Positions 25,901 to 36,553 of a DNA stretch of 64,000 nt are shown here, piece after piece. Within the stretch, counting starts at the first letter, position 1; each line of letters begins with the position of its first letter. Source of the DNA: Litoditis marina (taxonomy: Eukaryota > Nematoda > Chromadorea > Rhabditida > Rhabditidae); NCBI GenBank assembly GCA_964036275.1, contig OZ038433.1:34381336-34445335 (forward strand), written 5' to 3'. The position numbers were made by a program, and so were the translations under genes. The notes under the pieces were generated by a model. The model was not told where the DNA came from, did not search any database, and worked only from the letters and a program-made list of their open reading frames with translations.

Positions 25901-26624
25901 AAAAGAGAGGGGGGGGAGAGAGAGCGGAGAAAGCGTGTTTTAGAATTGAGATGTTTTTTTGAACAAATTGGACGAAAAAAGAGAGAAACGTCCGTAAACC
26001 TGTATTTGAAGCTATTCTTCGCGCCGGTGGTTCCGTACAATTATCGTATTCTGGGTCCTCATCCCTGGCAAGGAGCCAAGCAAGCTATAGAAACTGTGGA
26101 TGAACGAGTGTTCAGAGTGAGTTGTGAAAGTATCCTCATACATAAGATGATACATTTCGCTGAATATATATTTTGAAGCTCGAACTCAATATATTCATAA
26201 CTCAAAAGAATAGTGAATAGCAAAATGAATGAAATTGATTCGTTCCGTCGAAAGAACCGGACTATAAAACTTGAAACCTGTTTTCTTTTGCGATGCAATG
26301 AGAAAGAAAGCTCGAATTCAATTTAGTTACAGTTCATAATAATTGAGAGGAAGATGAACGATACAGAGATACGTTTCGTCAAAATAGAATCTAACTATTG
26401 AACATAAAACTTCTTTCCTTTTTGTAGTGTAAACAGTGTATTCTAACTCGAAATGATTAGTTACAAGCTGTGCTCTCGGCAATATTCCTTTTTGGTAACG
26501 AGGTGCATATTATCGACTTTTGTTTCAGGGAACCAACTCAGGACCGTACCAGCCCGATTATACCATCTACTACAACCTAGTTTTGTGTCTGGCTGCATTA
26601 TTTGTGATAATTTTACTGATTTGA
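19980..26624 (+). CDS. fmo: Flavin-containing monooxygenase A
   Basis: ER-membrane FAD/NADPH monooxygenase that oxygenates soft nucleophiles (N, S) of xenobiotics and lipids. Sixteen exons: 19980-20041, 20512-20603, 20821-20935, 21447-21575, 21859-22004, 22245-22330, 22463-22545, 22676-22801, 23544-23679, 23872-23949, 24067-24141, 24514-24606, 24883-24957, 25686-25784, 26012-26116, 26529-26624. They sum to 531 residues, the usual FMO length. The N-terminus has the FAD motif GAGASG, followed by HALLYGLDVTCFE. Then come the FMO block [14 protein letters not shown], the identifying motif FRGSIIHSHSY, the NADPH motif GIGNSG, the FATGY-type FSTGY, and a C-terminal hydrophobic anchor (LVLCLAALFVIILLI). 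All junctions join in phase. Two TTAA MITEs sit in introns 8 and 13. A poly(A) signal AATAAA lies at 26723. It is the upstream member of a tandem pair with 36554-42439 and is apparently intact. Closest to nematode fmo-1/fmo-2-type genes, by inference. Confidence 0.95.
23073..23523. mobile_element. TTAA MITE (family B, copy 1), intron 8 of monooxygenase A
   Basis: The left end TTAAAGAAACCGTTCCGCT and the right end, read on the other strand, TTAAAGAATCCGTCCCGCT match at 17 of 19 positions. It is about 451 bp with no coding capacity. The right end lies only 20 bp before the acceptor of exon 9. Confidence 0.9.
25104..25560. mobile_element. TTAA MITE (family B, copy 2), intron 13 of monooxygenase A
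   Basis: Near-identical to 23073-23523 along its whole length, in the same orientation (for example 'ctatcggtgtcattacgtaa' in both). The right end is agcgggacggattctttaa. The terminal TTAAAGAAACCGTTCC also resembles the family A ends at 3758, so the two families are probably related. Confidence 0.9.
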
Positions 26625-27615
26625 AAAATATTACTATGAAACTGTAGTAATGATTTAATTGATGTTCTTCATTGTTGGAATATGAATCCTCTAAAATCTG
26701 ATTCCTGTGAAAACTTTCTTCTAATAAAAATGTTGTATTTGACAATCAACGAACTTAAAGTCTGAATATAAGAGAAAATAGCACAGTTCCAACCAGAAAA
26801 GATTTAAAGGTAGATGTTTTTACTGTGACGCCTTCAGGCGTCTCCTTCCGTTGTTCTCACGCTTTGTTAGGCCATACGTTTTCTGTTGAGCTCTTTTCTA
26901 GTTACTATACTCGTATCCTGATAGGTATGGCAATGTATACAGAATCCATTTGTCTTTTACTGAGTTTTCCTGTATTCCGTTAGTAGATGGACAGCGGTGT
27001 ACATTATGTATGCTGCTTTCACTTAAGAATAGAGCAAGATAAAGTTGTAAGTTACATATCTGTCTTTTGTTCATCAGGCTCTGTCTAATTAAAATCCGTA
27101 CTAAAAATTGGCAGGAGAGACATGGCATTCGAATCATTAAAAAAAATTCACGGCATAACCGCATAACTTGCATACAGCTTCTACAACACTACACTTTCAT
27201 CCATTTAGAAAATTGCTCGAAGACATTGGCGTTTACCAAAGAGAAAGTCTCTTTTTTGTTTGTATGTTCCCAAAGTATGACGTTTCACTTCTTGTCGGAA
27301 TACGATAACAGATACATGTTCCTCTATCGTTCTCTTCAAAGAGAGCGTTCCGCTATGAACTGTGTTTCACAAAACGTTGGTCATATGCTTTTTTGAACTA
27401 CTATAACAACTAAAAACTGAACAACTTTACGTCACATTCTTTGCGTGAAAATGTCGCTTGTTTTAAGATTCAGATTTTATATCACGGCGACAACAAATTC
27501 AACAAGAGCGTTTGGTACGAATAGCCCACTATTTGTTCATAACTAAATACATTTTTACAAGAAAACAAATTTTCCATGGAAACTATACGTACAAAATGAT
27601 GCAGTTGCCTCTGCC
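26625..27615. other. Spacer downstream of monooxygenase A
   Basis: It holds the poly(A) signal (26723-26728) of monooxygenase A. I saw no other gene. The short frames at 26898-27173 and 27067-27396 overlap on opposite strands and have no splice or domain support. Confidence 0.5.
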
Positions 27616-29284
27616 TTATGGTTTTCCCTTGATACCAGCTTCTTTCATTTGTTGTTGCAAGTAGGCATTTGTATGTTCTGGCTGATGAGTGCGGCCAATG
27701 TCGTGCCTGGAATATAGAATAGTTCGAATGGTCGTACATATAAGACGACCAATTTCAAACTTTTCACAAAATCTGGCTTTTTCAGAGATTTACAGCTTTT
27801 TCTGTGAAGTAAATAGAAAAATCGGGTTTCTCATGTTTCACGCGATTTTCTGTGAAATTGTACCCCATTCTAACAATATTGGCAGATTTCACGCCATCGG
27901 GCCAAATCTGGAAACACATAGAGAATTTCAATATGAAATATTCATTGTTCGAACCATTGAAATTTTCAATTGAAATTTTTACTATAGATATTTTCAATAG
28001 GAAATATCCATAATAGAGAATTCCAATAGAAATTTTCTATGGTAATCAGTGGATCGCAGCAAAACTTGTAACCACCGGAATCGAACCTGCGACCTTGTGG
28101 TTATTAAGTGAGCACTCTACCACTGCGCCACGAGAGCACAAATCAGGGCAGACAACTGCGCATAGTTATACCGAAGAATTGATGCCGCATTGACCGGTAT
28201 ATGAAGCTTCCTAGCTCTCCAAAGAAATGTGTCACAATAGCGCGGCGGCTAGTGAGTCGGACTACAAAACTGAGGTCGCAGGTTCGAATCCTTTCGCGGA
28301 ATATTTTGTTCACATACTTCGCTAATATAAACTATGAATATTCCGTATTGAAATTATTCATAGTTAAAGGTGAAACTACGTTTGTGAATAATTATTCATA
28401 ATGGAAAATTTCAATTGAAATTATTCATAATGGAAAATCTCAATACGAATTTTCCATATGAGTTTCTCTTATTGATAATTTCAATTGCTATTCTCTATGA
28501 ATACCAAACACGCTGTCCTCATAGAAAATTTGAAGAAATGCCTCAAATCGGGTTTTCCTCTTAAATTGTAGCCTCTATATTTGTTTCACTGAAAAGGTGC
28601 ATCTTTTCGATTCACCTGAGAGAATTGTGCTTCCAATACTGTTTGTGCACCGTGTCCCAGTCTTCAGTCGCGGCTGCCGCAAACGTGGCGTGTTCTTCTG
28701 AAAAGACGTATAAGGGGTGCTAAATTCATAAGCTTTTGTCTCTCATCGGAATCGAACCTATGAGCAAAAGATCCGTAGTTGGGCGCTAACCACTACGCTA
28801 CGAGAGTATACAACTGAGAAGTTTTGCAATCGAAGACACGTGTATGTACACAGCGGAAATTGAGATTTACAGTGCCGTCCCACATTTTCGTTAGCGACGA
28901 CTATAGTCGGATTATATTCATTGGGATCCATGCGAGCAGAATATGGGATGAAAGCCTTACACAAGCCAGAACATCACAAAACACTATCACTCGAGATCAT
29001 AAATTTTCGAACACTTTAAGTAGAAGTGTATTCTCTCACTGAACATAAAAGAAGAAGCGAGGTATACAGTCATAATTTGCGTATCCTTGATATAAGACTT
29101 CATCACATTTCGAATTGGATTGTGTCCATTTAAAGCTGCCCAGTTTTTTTCCCCAGCAAACTAACTGTGATCCAGCCACGTTTCGACGTTGTTGAAGGCC
29201 CAGAAGGAAACTACACCAAAGGCAATGAACCAGGAGCCTAACAGATACACCATCGGATGTTCATTCACAGTTTCGAAAAAGAAC
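27616..29284 (-). CDS. Partial gene: small single-span membrane protein, unknown
   Basis: Two minus-strand exons look real. Exon 29166-29284, after the acceptor tttttcag, reads FETVNEHPMVYLLGSWFIAF then GVVSFWAFNNVETWLDH, a conserved-looking segment with one membrane span. Terminal exon 27616-27706, after ttccag, reads HDIGRTHQPEHTNAYLQQQM then KEAGIKGKP and stop. Phases do not match directly (phase 1 then phase 2). Either a short exon lies between them, or a weaker donor after VET (gtggct) is used. The first exon was not found; its intron holds a foldback element at 29334-29604. Size and composition suggest a small mitochondrial or ER membrane protein, but I do not recognise it. The 1.4-kb intron contains three tRNA-like sequences and palindrome arrays. 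Confidence 0.5.
28069..28140 (-). pseudogene. tRNA-like sequence, minus strand
   Basis: Read on minus, it has GGCGCAGTGGTAGAGTGC as the A-box/D-arm and GGTTCGATTCC as the B-box, with spacing fit for a tRNA. The acceptor ends do not pair and the anticodon arm is poor, so it is likely a decayed tRNA or SINE head. Confidence 0.45.
28231..28300 (+). pseudogene. tRNA-like sequence, plus strand
   Basis: TAGCGCGGCGGCTAGTGAG gives an A-box region and GCAGGTTCGAATCC a good B-box, about 45 bases apart. It diverges from the unit at 28069-28140. Stems are incomplete. Confidence 0.45.
28743..28807 (-). pseudogene. tRNA-like sequence, minus strand
   Basis: On minus: CTCTCGTAGCGTAGTGGTTA, then GCGC, and later the B-box GGTTCGATTCC. 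The D-arm is good and the anticodon loop lacks a proper U33. It is about 0.5 kb from two similar units. Confidence 0.45.
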
Positions 29285-29333
29285 CTGAAAAATTATTGTA
29301 TGCATTCGAATCTCACGACGCTAAAGATCAGGG

Positions 29334-29604
29334 TAATTGATCAACAGGCGGTCGGTCGATTCAGGCTCGGTCGGCGCATGTCTGGCTGGAGGTCGGTGGC
29401 GGTCGGTGATAAGAGTGTGGGTCGGCATGTGTTTAGCTGGCGGTCGGTAGTAAACCAGTATAGGTAATCGTCTAACTTTGTTTTTTCTTACCGACCGCCA
29501 GTTAGACACATGCCGACCCACACTCTTATCACCGACCGCCACCGACCGCCAGTTGGACATGTGTTGACCGAGCCTGAACCAACCGACCGCCTCTTGGTGA
29601 ATTA
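29334..29604. mobile_element. GC-rich foldback MITE (GGCGGTCGGT arms)
   Basis: A long palindrome. The left arm (about 29334-29456) carries GGCGGTCGGT repeated, gctcggtcggcgcatgtc and ataagagtgtgggtcggca. The right arm (about 29487-29604) is its reverse complement. Spacer about 30 bp. Outer ends read TAATTGATCAACAGGCGG against TAATTCACCAAGAGGCGG. It is much richer in GC than its surroundings and lies in a presumed intron of the minus-strand gene. The frames across it are palindrome shadows. Confidence 0.85.
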
Positions 29605-31072
29605 TCAAGATGGTACAGAATTCTTTTCCTGGTGAGTCCAGCATCCTCTCTCAAAATGCTGCTTTTCGCTCTGCGAACTATTTCCCAAAAGTTCTAAAGT
29701 TGCGAGAGCACCACAATGATCTATGGCTGATATTAAGATGAGCTTTCTCCTCCGGTGTTTCAGAAGCCACGTGCATTCATGGGTTCTACGGGTTAGGACA
29801 TCATGAAATCAATCAGATTTAAAATGTTCATCTCCATTTTCCGGATATCAGCTTCATACTCAATTTCAGAAATCAAAATTTTTCTATTGCTTTCCCAAAG
29901 AAAAACCCACGTCGAAGGAAGATTTCTCTGGGGCGGGTGCCCGGTTTTGACCAGATTCCGGTCGCGCGACCAATCCTTGGTCCAGGCTAGGAATCCCTAA
30001 AAATTATTATATTCATAAGGTCACATGACAACAGTTGGATCTAAACTTAGTTCTATACAAGAACAAAGCTGTACATGCTGTGCTGCTCTACTGTATTTGT
30101 TGTTTGATGCCGCTACACCGGCATAACTCGAAAGCAAGCGCTACTACACCAAACGTCAATTTCGTCGTCTCTATACTTAATTAGTCTGCGATGACGCAAT
30201 CTACTACCTATATCGATGCAAATTCTTCCATCCATTTCACATGCAGACATCTGATTTGTTGTCGAAACTGCTCACACGGCGGTTTTACCTATTAGCGAAG
30301 AATACCTCAGAACAATACATAAAGTTTGAACTTTCCATAAGCGACCACCATATAATATTGTTGGTATCATTAAAAATTTTATAATGGTCGTTTTGGCTGT
30401 TGCTTTTCCATCTTGCAGCTGAGTGTTGTTATGCTGTTTGCGCCTCTGCAGTCGCCTGATACATGAGTGTTTCTTATTTTGTAAAAAAAAAGTGCCAAGG
30501 CAAGCACAGAACAATGGAGAAAATGTCAAACACTCACAAGTATTTGTAATAAACTTGTTACAAAACTTTTAAACGTGTATTTTTTTTAGATTTCCGTTCT
30601 TTTGTATATATTAGGGCTAAGTACTAGGGCTAAGTTTTATATATTACGTGAGTTCACGTGATACTTTAATCTTCTAGTAAACTCGCTTCTACTGCCGTGT
30701 CTGAGCAGTTTCTCGCCGATTTCAAGTGGAAAGTCACTTTAAATGTTTGACACAGCATAAATTGGATTAGGGTAAAAATGAAATGAAAAATGCACGTTTA
30801 ATTGTGAAGAACCGAGTTTGCCGAAAACGTTGATAGAACTTTTGTTTGAATCTTGTATAGTTATCGATATTCGAACGTGTCATTCTTACTTTGTGATAGA
30901 TTTCTGTTCAGAAAGTTCACGGACAACATCGAACTTTCTTTTTTTTCAGCTTACGCATTATCATAACAACTCGTTAAAACAATTTCGAGTTGGAATAACC
31001 ACCCTATTCAAAAAATTGATTGCTCACTGTAGTAAAAGACGTAGTAACGAAAATACAATATCAGAGTACGGA
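29605..31072. other. Spacer with no gene recognised
   Basis: Short frames at 29803-30000, 30272-30529 and 30818-31078 have no domain or splice support. AT-rich spacer. Confidence 0.45.
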
Positions 31073-31163
31073 TGTTAGAAGATGTGAGAGCAGAGAAATA
31101 GCGTACGTTTCAGGAGAGGCAGTATGGAATAAAGGTGCCGGGATCTTCTAGCATACGTACTCA
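31073..31163. mobile_element. Shortened family D MITE
   Basis: It starts gagtacggatgttagaagat and ends gggatcttctagcatacgta followed by ctc, matching both outer arms of 6281-6458. Internal sequence is cut to about 50 bp (agcgtacgtttcaggagagg). The stretch from here to 32727 shows no gene. Confidence 0.65.
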
Positions 31164-32727
31164 TTAGACGAACCTTCTCGGCGACCGGTTTCTCGTGGTG
31201 CAACTTGGGCAGGGTCGCTGCATAACGAACTAGCAGTGCAGTCGGCTTAAACGAGCGGGTAGTAATGCGCGAAAGAGACATGTCTGTAAAATAATCTGAG
31301 TTGTGGTTTGATCTACTCACACAGCGGAAAATCACAACTCTCAAAACTCAGCGAGATCAAAACCCAAACACATTAATAACAGGACGACATATGAGGTTAG
31401 CACTGCCAAACCGAGATCCCTGCAGGGTTTGAAAATAATTCATTTGTCAAATGGTTGATGTAGTTATTTCGATTGATGGAAACGGAAATATGGAAAGGAG
31501 CGCTGATATTGAGAGAAAGAGGTATTGACAGTGGAGGGCGGGGGGGGGTGTTGTTTTCGACATTCTAGACAGACAAGACAGCAACATGATGTTGTTCATA
31601 ATATGTTTGGTACACGGCAAGGGGACAGAAATCATGAGAAAAAAAACTAAATTGAAGAAAATCGTGAGAAGTTCAGGCTAAATAATTCATTTTCATTACC
31701 GCTTTTTGGCTCTAAAATTGTTCGTAGTCTCGGTCATTCATAAGGAGACTTCAACCTTCAACAGCGTTGGCGCAAATTTCCCTGTGACTCTAAATCCTAC
31801 TAAATATCAAAGATGAGCTATTGGTATTTTAGTTTCAGAAAGGGTCCAGAGCCAGATAATAATCAACAATATAGGTTTATTCGGCATAGATTATCAAACA
31901 AAGCAGAAATAATTGTTTCTACATTGTAAAGAATGAATACTATGGCAAAAAATTATCACAAACTCAATCTAAACATCTTAACACCTCGTGCTTGTTTCAA
32001 ACAATAAAACCGAGAATATAAAGTTTAAGAGGTTCATCGACAGTAGGACATGGAGAATACCCAGGATGGTGAACAATATTTTTGATGCATTTTGTTTTCG
32101 ATTACTGGCCTACGCGCGTCGACCAATGTTCACTGCTGAATACATACAAAAAGTAGACGTAAACAGAAAATATAGAAGCAGGAAGTGAGTTATCAATTCT
32201 GCGTTCAAAACTGAACTATTGTTGACAGAAAGAGCAAAAAACAATCAAAACTGTTACAACAGCTAGTTTCTATTGACTATGTGCTTCTGCATCATCTTTT
32301 AAATATATGCCCCTGCCCTTTTCTGCGTTTTGTGGCAATAATGGAGATATGTGTGAAATTGAAACTTGAATGTGTGAAGAAGTTAAACAGTTGAATACTT
32401 TGCTCGTGTGAAAAACTGGAACGATGATTGATCTTTTCAGGTACGATAACTGAATTTTGCGGCTGAACACCTTGTATGATGATGATTTAAACGACCCAAG
32501 CCTGATTACGTCAAGTGAAAATCTCCATGCTCTTTTTATTGGTGTTATGCAATATGTTCTCATTTTCAATGTTTTTTTTACATATTTATTCTGGATTCAG
32601 AAGCGTCTAAACTTAGATTCCAGAGTGCATATGTAGAAATGTCACAACGTGTAGTTTGATCTCGATAAGCGGTCTGAACTCACACCGGAAAGCAACCAGA
32701 TCAAACTACAAACAGAGACAAACAGCC

Positions 32728-33394
32728 CAATTCTTTTTCAATTCTCGAAAACCACTCAATTCCAATTCCAATTCTTTTGCAATTCTCAAAACCACTCAAT
32801 TCCAATTCCAATTCTTTTGCAATTCTCAAAACCACTCAATTCCAATTCCAATTCTTTTAGATTTTCAAAAACTGCTCAATTCCAATTCCAATTCCGATCA
32901 ATTCCTCGAAATCTCAGATTCTCAATTCCAATTCCATTGGAATTGATTGGAATTGATTGGAATTGATTAGAATTGACTGTGTTTCCAACTTCATGTCCGT
33001 TTTTTTCTTCGAAAAACGAAGATAAACAATGTTCATTTTGGTTCCATTGAACAAGAGACATAAGGAACAATGGTAATTTAGTAATGAACAAGAAAAAGCA
33101 GCATGGAATTGTAAATAAATTCTGAATAAATTCTGGGAGAAAACCAAGTCAATTCCAATTCCAATTCCAGTTGTTTTGATATACAAAAGAATTGGAATTG
33201 CAATTCCAGAAATTTTTTGACATACAAAAGAATTGGAATTGCAATTCCAACTATTTCCGACATACAAAAGAATTGGAATTGCAATTCCAATTCTTTTCGA
33301 CAGACCAAATAAATTGGAATTGCAATTCTTTTGGATGATTATCTCAATTCTATCAATTCCAATTCCAATTCCAATTCCAATTCTAACAACCCTA
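32728..33394. mobile_element. AATTGG/AATTCC foldback element, truncated copy
   Basis: The left half has three near-identical 51-bp units built of caattccaattccaattctt plus ttgcaattctcaaaaccact. The right half has units with the palindrome AATTGGAATTGCAATTCC. The right terminus is TAACAACCCTA at 33384-33394, the same end as the complete copy at 59459-60109. The matching left terminus is missing. All frames here are repeat translation. Confidence 0.8.
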
Positions 33395-33844
33395 ATAAAA
33401 ATACATGGTAAAAGAAAAACGACCATCTTCAAGTTTTGTATTCATACATAATCAGAGGGAACGAAAAAGAATATATTATCTCTGATAACAGGCATCGAGT
33501 TAGAAATAGGCCCAGTTGGTTCAAATACCTCACCAGACGAACAGCAACTAGTCTAATAAGGTCGAGATTAGATACATTAAAAGAACCTAATCATTTTATA
33601 CTGTGAAGACCTTTAAGATTGATGAATTCGAAAAGGCATTATCGTTATGATGTGCGTTACTTACTTTTCGTCATGAATCCAAAAATCTAATCACACGTCC
33701 AAGTCGTTGATTTTCACGTGTATGAGCTTTTATTGGGTTCTTCTTCTATCGAGTTTTATTTAATTATCAAATTATACATTTAACATTGGATAAACTGGCT
33801 GACTTCATCGTTTTATTCAATTCAAGAGAATTTTCAAACGATTC

Positions 33845-34213
33845 GTTTATTTTACAGTTGATGGTTTGAGCTGATTAATTGAACTTGTTTACGAACTAAA
33901 ATCCCATTTATTCCATATATGTTCTAATTCTTGTCTTGCTCCGTTTTTTTTCCTAAAAAATGCGGCTCGCCCGCGTCTACGTGCATGATACACCGAATAC
34001 CACCTACGTATCAAATTCTCAAAATATCTATGAAAATACAAAACACTCTTCAAAGCATTGTCGAAACTTCCACAATTGAAATTGTAAATGAATATTTGTG
34101 ACTAATGTGGAAACAACAAAAGAGTGGTGGATTTGGGTTGCTGCATTACAGTAACCCAAATCATGATGGCTTCATAAAAATTACATGCCCATTTATCTAG
34201 TACGGTCCCTTTG
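33845..34213. mobile_element. TTAA MITE (family A, copy 2)
   Basis: It shares with 3758-4221 a gagctgatta block, tcttgctccg, and the core GCTGCATTACAGTAACCC. It ends TACGGTCCCTTTGA. The left terminal repeat is eroded. It sits about 0.4 kb upstream of the dead monooxygenase exon. Confidence 0.75.
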
Positions 34214-34596
34214 AATGAAGACAAGTGAGGATGACCACTCAGCTGAGAACAAACGAGTTATCAATCTAACCAACTTTTTGAGAACATTTGTTCAGCTCAC
34301 TCGTGTAAGTAACCCGCCGGTAACCGCGGCTACCATTCCAGGGCTACAGATGGTACATGAAGTCAAATGTCAAATAGTCTCACTACTAAGTGATGTTGAA
34401 ACTTTCCTTCTGTTTTTTTTTATGTTGTTCCGTGTTTCAAAGATTGAAAACACTAACAAGAATACAACTAGGTGAGTTCTCTGTCTTTTTATCGAACCAT
34501 CGAGTTTAGAGAAATTTGCTAAATGAAAGTTTGAGCACGTGACTTTGCGACAAGTTCTTTGCTGAAATTCTCATTGAAAAAACACACTGTCTTTAT

Positions 34597-34810
34597 TTTC
34601 GTAGTGCCAATAGTTTATTCACACTCGAAATGATTAGTTACAAGCTGTGCTCTCGGTAATATACAATGTTTGCTAACGAGGCGCGTATTATCGACTTTTT
34701 GTTACAGGGAACCAACTCCGGACCGTACCAGCCCGATTATTCCATTTACATAAAAAGTATTATGTATTGCTGTGTTATTTGTTATGATACTACTATTCTA
34801 AGAAAATCTA
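34597..34810 (+). pseudogene. Relic of a third flavin monooxygenase (last intron plus last exon)
   Basis: From 34597 the sequence follows the end of the last intron of monooxygenase A (ATGATTAGTTACAAGCTGTG, then ctctcgg), the acceptor gttacag, and the last exon (GTNSGPYQPDY in frame from 34709). The frame then breaks after SIYIK, so the membrane anchor is lost. No other exons of this copy were found nearby. It shows that the fmo array once had a further copy, or that part of A was duplicated, between A and B. Confidence 0.85.
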
Positions 34811-36544
34811 ATCTACACTTACAACTTTGAAAAAACTTATCTAGTCCTCAATATTCAGTTGCATTTTCAATGACCACGAGATAAGAAAATGGTGCATATT
34901 GTGATTTTTCACTGCACATATTATGTCAAGTTGCTTTTTCCAATTACCATTTTCTATGACTGTTATGCACGCCGAACGCCAATATCCAATAATCCAACAT
35001 GTTCAAGAGTAGCAACCTTACAAACCCTATAAATGGCTGTGAAACCGAACAAGCTATCTTTTCACCCCATCAACGACAGAGAATGGAGAGGTTAGGTGAT
35101 CAGTGAAGAAAAAATACCAAGATACTCCAACTAGAGCGAAATTGTGATTGTTGTAACTTGCACGTTGTTATTGAATGCAAGCGTTCTCAAATTAGGGTGT
35201 TCGACCGGTACATCGCGCGAGGCGAGAGAAATCATGCATCTAGCTCTGAATTATAGCAGAAAGCAGTTCTATTAAAACTATGGGACTGAGTACAGAACTG
35301 AATCCAGTGACCCAGTTTTCGCCATTACCTTCAATCATTCACATATTATAGTAAAGGCAACATCGACAGCTGAGAACAGAGTGACTTTAATCACGTTCCC
35401 AAGACAACTAGATGTTTTTGATCCACCAATTCAATACTGCGCACCTAGTTGCGAAGAATGAAAATGTTGAAAGTTGAATCTATTTTGATATTGCAAATGA
35501 GTTTGCGAATGAGAAAATTCTTCCGTTTACACTCTCTCACTCTCCGATCTCGCTCTCTCCTGCTTATTTGTGTTAGTAATTTATCAAATTTCAGACACTT
35601 TTGTTAGTATGCCAGTATAACTAATTGTCTGAGTACCTCACACAATGATCTTTGTCTATCCGAAAAAACAATACCACCCATCACTCGTATTTTCAAAACG
35701 ACTTGTAATCACTGATATGGAGTATTGTGCAGAAAGTCCTGAGTAAGAAGGTTACACGCCGGCAAAATCGTGCCTATCTAAAATGAATGTTGACTAGAGT
35801 ATACTAAAGGCACTGGGGTCTTCCTTATCGCACACTATATTTGCATCACCTGTTCTGCTTTCAATAACAATACAGTCTCGTTCAGTCAGAACATCGAACT
35901 GCCGCAACTAAGATCTACTCTCTTGGTGTCCTTTTTTTGCTCTGTAATGTAATTATCGGGGTTGGTTTGAAACTTAACAATTGACTGACGCTTAGTACAT
36001 TGCAAAATAACAGCACAGTAAACTATCCTGGGGCGTGATAAATTATCGCTATTGTGTTTTTTCTTCGTAAATTTGATTGTTAGAACTATCTTATTTCAGG
36101 AACATTTCTCGAACACTCCAGTTTGTTGGTCAGTTCACACAAAACAAATGTATGTTGGTATGATTATCCTCATTTTTAATGGTGTATGTGAAATTGGTTT
36201 CTGATTCAAGGCGACTTCTAACTATTGTTGGTTTTCCAGACTCGTAACTTTCAACCCCAATCAATATTTAGTTTCAAGCTTGATTTTTGCTTCTATTTCA
36301 TAATGGCAAGGACACACATTGTGAACAATACATATTTTGATTTACAATCAATGTTGGTAAGACAACATGCATGTTCCCATTGTGTTATCTATATCTGCGA
36401 CTCTATACAGCCAGTGTTATCTCATTTTATACTTATTGTATAGAACACTATTTGCTGTAGAATCTACAGGACAACCTATCACATAAATGTTCACTATATT
36501 ATGACTCAGTGCGTGTTTCTATTCATTATTTCTGTTCTATTTTT
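34811..36544. other. Spacer upstream of monooxygenase B
   Basis: No gene is recognised. It contains a TC-rich tract near 35530 (ctctctcactctccgatctc). Regulatory sequence for B would be expected here, but I see no specific site. Confidence 0.45.
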
Positions 36545-36548
36545 ATAG
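36540..36548 (+). promoter_or_regulatory. Probable spliced-leader acceptor of monooxygenase B
   Basis: tttttatag ends at 36548, five bases before the ATG at 36554. This is the same arrangement as in monooxygenase A. A 5'UTR intron is the alternative. Confidence 0.45.
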
Positions 36549-36553
36549 GATTG

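Larger units (their letters stand above)
27955..28500. repeat. Foldback array of AATTTCAATTGAAATT palindromes around two tRNA-like units
   Basis: The palindromic unit AATTTCAATTGAAATT is near-perfect at about 27962-27978 and 28406-28422. Imperfect variants (attttcaataggaaatatcc, aattccaatagaaattttct) flank it. Between the two palindromic zones lie divergent tRNA-like sequences at 28069-28140 and 28231-28300. No coding sequence. It is probably a composite non-autonomous element; I could not define its ends. Confidence 0.55.

Noticed and set aside
29189..29644. Frames of 92 and 107 aa with repeated RLGRRMSGWRSV
   Set aside because: Palindrome arms of the GC-rich foldback MITE read from both strands; not a protein.
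32728..33340. Regularly spaced repeats resembling a CRISPR array
   Set aside because: Spacers are themselves repeat-derived, the units are palindromic AATTGG blocks with a transposon terminus, and the host is eukaryotic.
32656..33451. Several frames up to 172 aa on both strands with NSNSNS / IPIPIP-type peptides
   Set aside because: They are translations of the AATTGG/AATTCC array, open in many frames because the unit lacks stops.
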